A DNA stretch of 64,000 bases, taken from positions 5,285,199 through 5,349,198 of the forward strand of contig CP000875.1 of assembly GCA_000018565.1 (NCBI GenBank). Reading direction: 5' to 3'. A program made the position numbers and the translations under genes. The first letter of the stretch is position 1. Each line of letters opens with the position of its first letter. Of this stretch, positions 63,113 through 64,000 are shown in pieces. The stretch comes from Herpetosiphon aurantiacus DSM 785. Lineage in GTDB: Bacteria > Chloroflexota > Chloroflexia > Chloroflexales > Herpetosiphonaceae. The notes below the pieces were generated by a model, which saw nothing but the letters and a program-made list of their open reading frames with translations, searched no databases and had not been told where the DNA came from.

Positions 63113-64000
63113 ATGCTGAGCCGCTGGCGCGTATGGTTTGATCAATTACCACAGACAAGTCTGATTGAACGTCGTCAAGCACGGGCATTTCAAGCAATTG
63201 TGCTCGGGTTAGTTGGAATTGCAATTGTTGGAGTGCTCAGTTCGGCGCTTATTTTCGTAACGTTTCCTTCTACATCCGATACGTTCAAACAGCTACTTAT
63301 GGCGATGGGAACTTATTCAACCATGGGCATTGGTGCAGCGATTGCGCTCCAGCAGCTACGCCGCAATCACTTGCAACGAGCAGCAATGATTGTAAGTGCC
63401 AGCATTCAATTGATGTTGCTGATAGGCTATGCGGTCGTTGGGATTTTACGTGAAAATAGTACCTATGGTTTTATCTTTTTCGCGATTCCTTTAATTATTA
63501 GTGCATTGCTAAATAACCGTAATGTCTTGATTTTGAATGTATGTATCTCAATTTTAATCGTAACATCAATTGGGATACTTGAATCGACTGAAATTTTACA
63601 GCCAATCGACATGATCGAAAATTTTTGGGTTATCTTCGTAACGATGACAATTGCCATTGTCAGCCAAGCTTTATTAGTTGAGCGATTTGGTAGCAGCTTG
63701 CATATGGAGATTTATAATTTAATCCAGCGTGAAGATGAATCACAACATTTGCAGCATTTATTAGAGCAAAAATTTGACGAACGCAACCAAAGTCTACAAA
63801 ATGCTCTAAATGAGCTAGCACAACGCGAAAAAGTTCTGCAACAAGCCCTCAGTGAATTACAAACGAGTCAAACAATTGTCGCTCAATTAAATATCCCAGT
63901 CATTCCAGTTTTGCCACGCGTGTTGATCGCGCCCTTGATTGGCGAAATGACCGCCGAACATGCACAAGGTCTGAAGCATGATATTTTTACAGCAATCGAA
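63113..64000 (+). CDS. Membrane STAS domain protein (RsbR-like), copy 2, truncated by the window
   Basis: The frame runs open from ATG 63113 (GAGGAA upstream) to the window end: 296 codons. The layout copies the preceding gene: N-terminal LSRWRVWFDQLPQTSLIERR, membrane helices, a coiled coil and the start of STAS (VLPRVLIAPLIGEMTAEHAQ). It is AT-richer in its membrane part. The remaining STAS end lies outside the window. It is clearly a tandem paralogue. Confidence 0.85.
   Translation, partial: MLSRWRVWFDQLPQTSLIERRQARAFQAIVLGLVGIAIVGVLSSALIFVTFPSTSDTFKQLLMAMGTYSTMGIGAAIALQQLRRNHLQRAAMIVSASIQLMLLIGYAVVGILRENSTYGFIFFAIPLIISALLNNRNVLILNVCISILIVTSIGILESTEILQPIDMIENFWVIFVTMTIAIVSQALLVERFGSSLHMEIYNLIQREDESQHLQHLLEQKFDERNQSLQNALNELAQREKVLQQALSELQTSQTIVAQLNIPVIPVLPRVLIAPLIGEMTAEHAQGLKHDIFTAIE

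Overview
The window looks like chromosome of a filamentous or gliding Chloroflexota, most compatible with the genus Herpetosiphon. This is inferred from gene content and style: moderate GC, an argC-argB-argA-argG-argJ-argH series, a PrkA/YeaH/SpoVR operon in a bacterium with no sporulation genes in view, several RsbR-like STAS regulators, CHAT and caspase-fold proteases, a terpene synthase, and many palindromic intergenic repeats. No rRNA, phage, CRISPR array or transposase gene was seen.

Layout. 1-7.7 kb: an arginine operon on the minus strand (argC, argB, NUDIX, argA-type acetyltransferase, argG, argJ, argH, start of argF). In front of it are a strong promoter, a 33-codon Arg-rich leader ORF and an intrinsic terminator, which together form a classical-looking attenuator. 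7.7-10.2 kb: two divergent citrate synthase family genes, one with an N-terminal HTH, sharing a promoter that carries a perfect inverted repeat. 10.3-15.2 kb: acetyltransferases, a terpene synthase with eroded metal motifs, an EamA exporter and a HAD phosphatase. 15.2-24 kb: a solute-binding lipoprotein paired with a HAMP-STAS sensor, cutA, an orphan response regulator, a nickel/cobalt exporter, and an overlapping pair of a phosphatase-like protein lacking its catalytic Cys and a DUF2357/PD-(D/E)XK nuclease. 24-33.3 kb: ftsY, small zinc-ribbon and lipoprotein genes, a long-form RmlA, a TPR protein, an HATPase-cNMP-SpoIIE phosphatase, a propeller lipoprotein and an alpha/beta hydrolase.

33.3-46.7 kb: two tandem ClbS/DfsB-like genes, the spoVR operon (interrupted by a four-helix-bundle gene flanked by inverted repeats), a bPH membrane protein, a cytochrome P450 behind a promoter with an embedded palindrome, tRNA-Val(GAC), an M3 peptidase, and an aroH-aroF operon. 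That operon is preceded by a Phe/Tyr-rich 32-residue leader ORF and a terminator, a second attenuator. 47-53.4 kb: the NAD(P)HX repair fusion, pyrimidine-nucleoside phosphorylase, an MBL hydrolase, and a WXG100-type toxin-like gene with an in-frame stop beside a small lipoprotein gene, framed by 130-bp direct repeats. 53.5-64 kb: a VWA membrane protein, a divergent degenerate MBL protein, a TPR-CHAT protease immediately followed by a metacaspase-like protease, and two tandem membrane STAS proteins, the second cut by the window end.

The best candidates for undescribed biology are the two amino-acid attenuators (the arginine one apparently leaderless), the CHAT plus caspase protease pair with its divergent partner, the HTH-citrate synthase with its operator, and the pseudo-phosphatase/DUF2357 nuclease pair. 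Two dispersed repeat families are also clear: a ~100-bp imperfect palindrome and a ~180-bp element with 18-bp terminal inverted repeats, one copy of which sits inside a palindrome.
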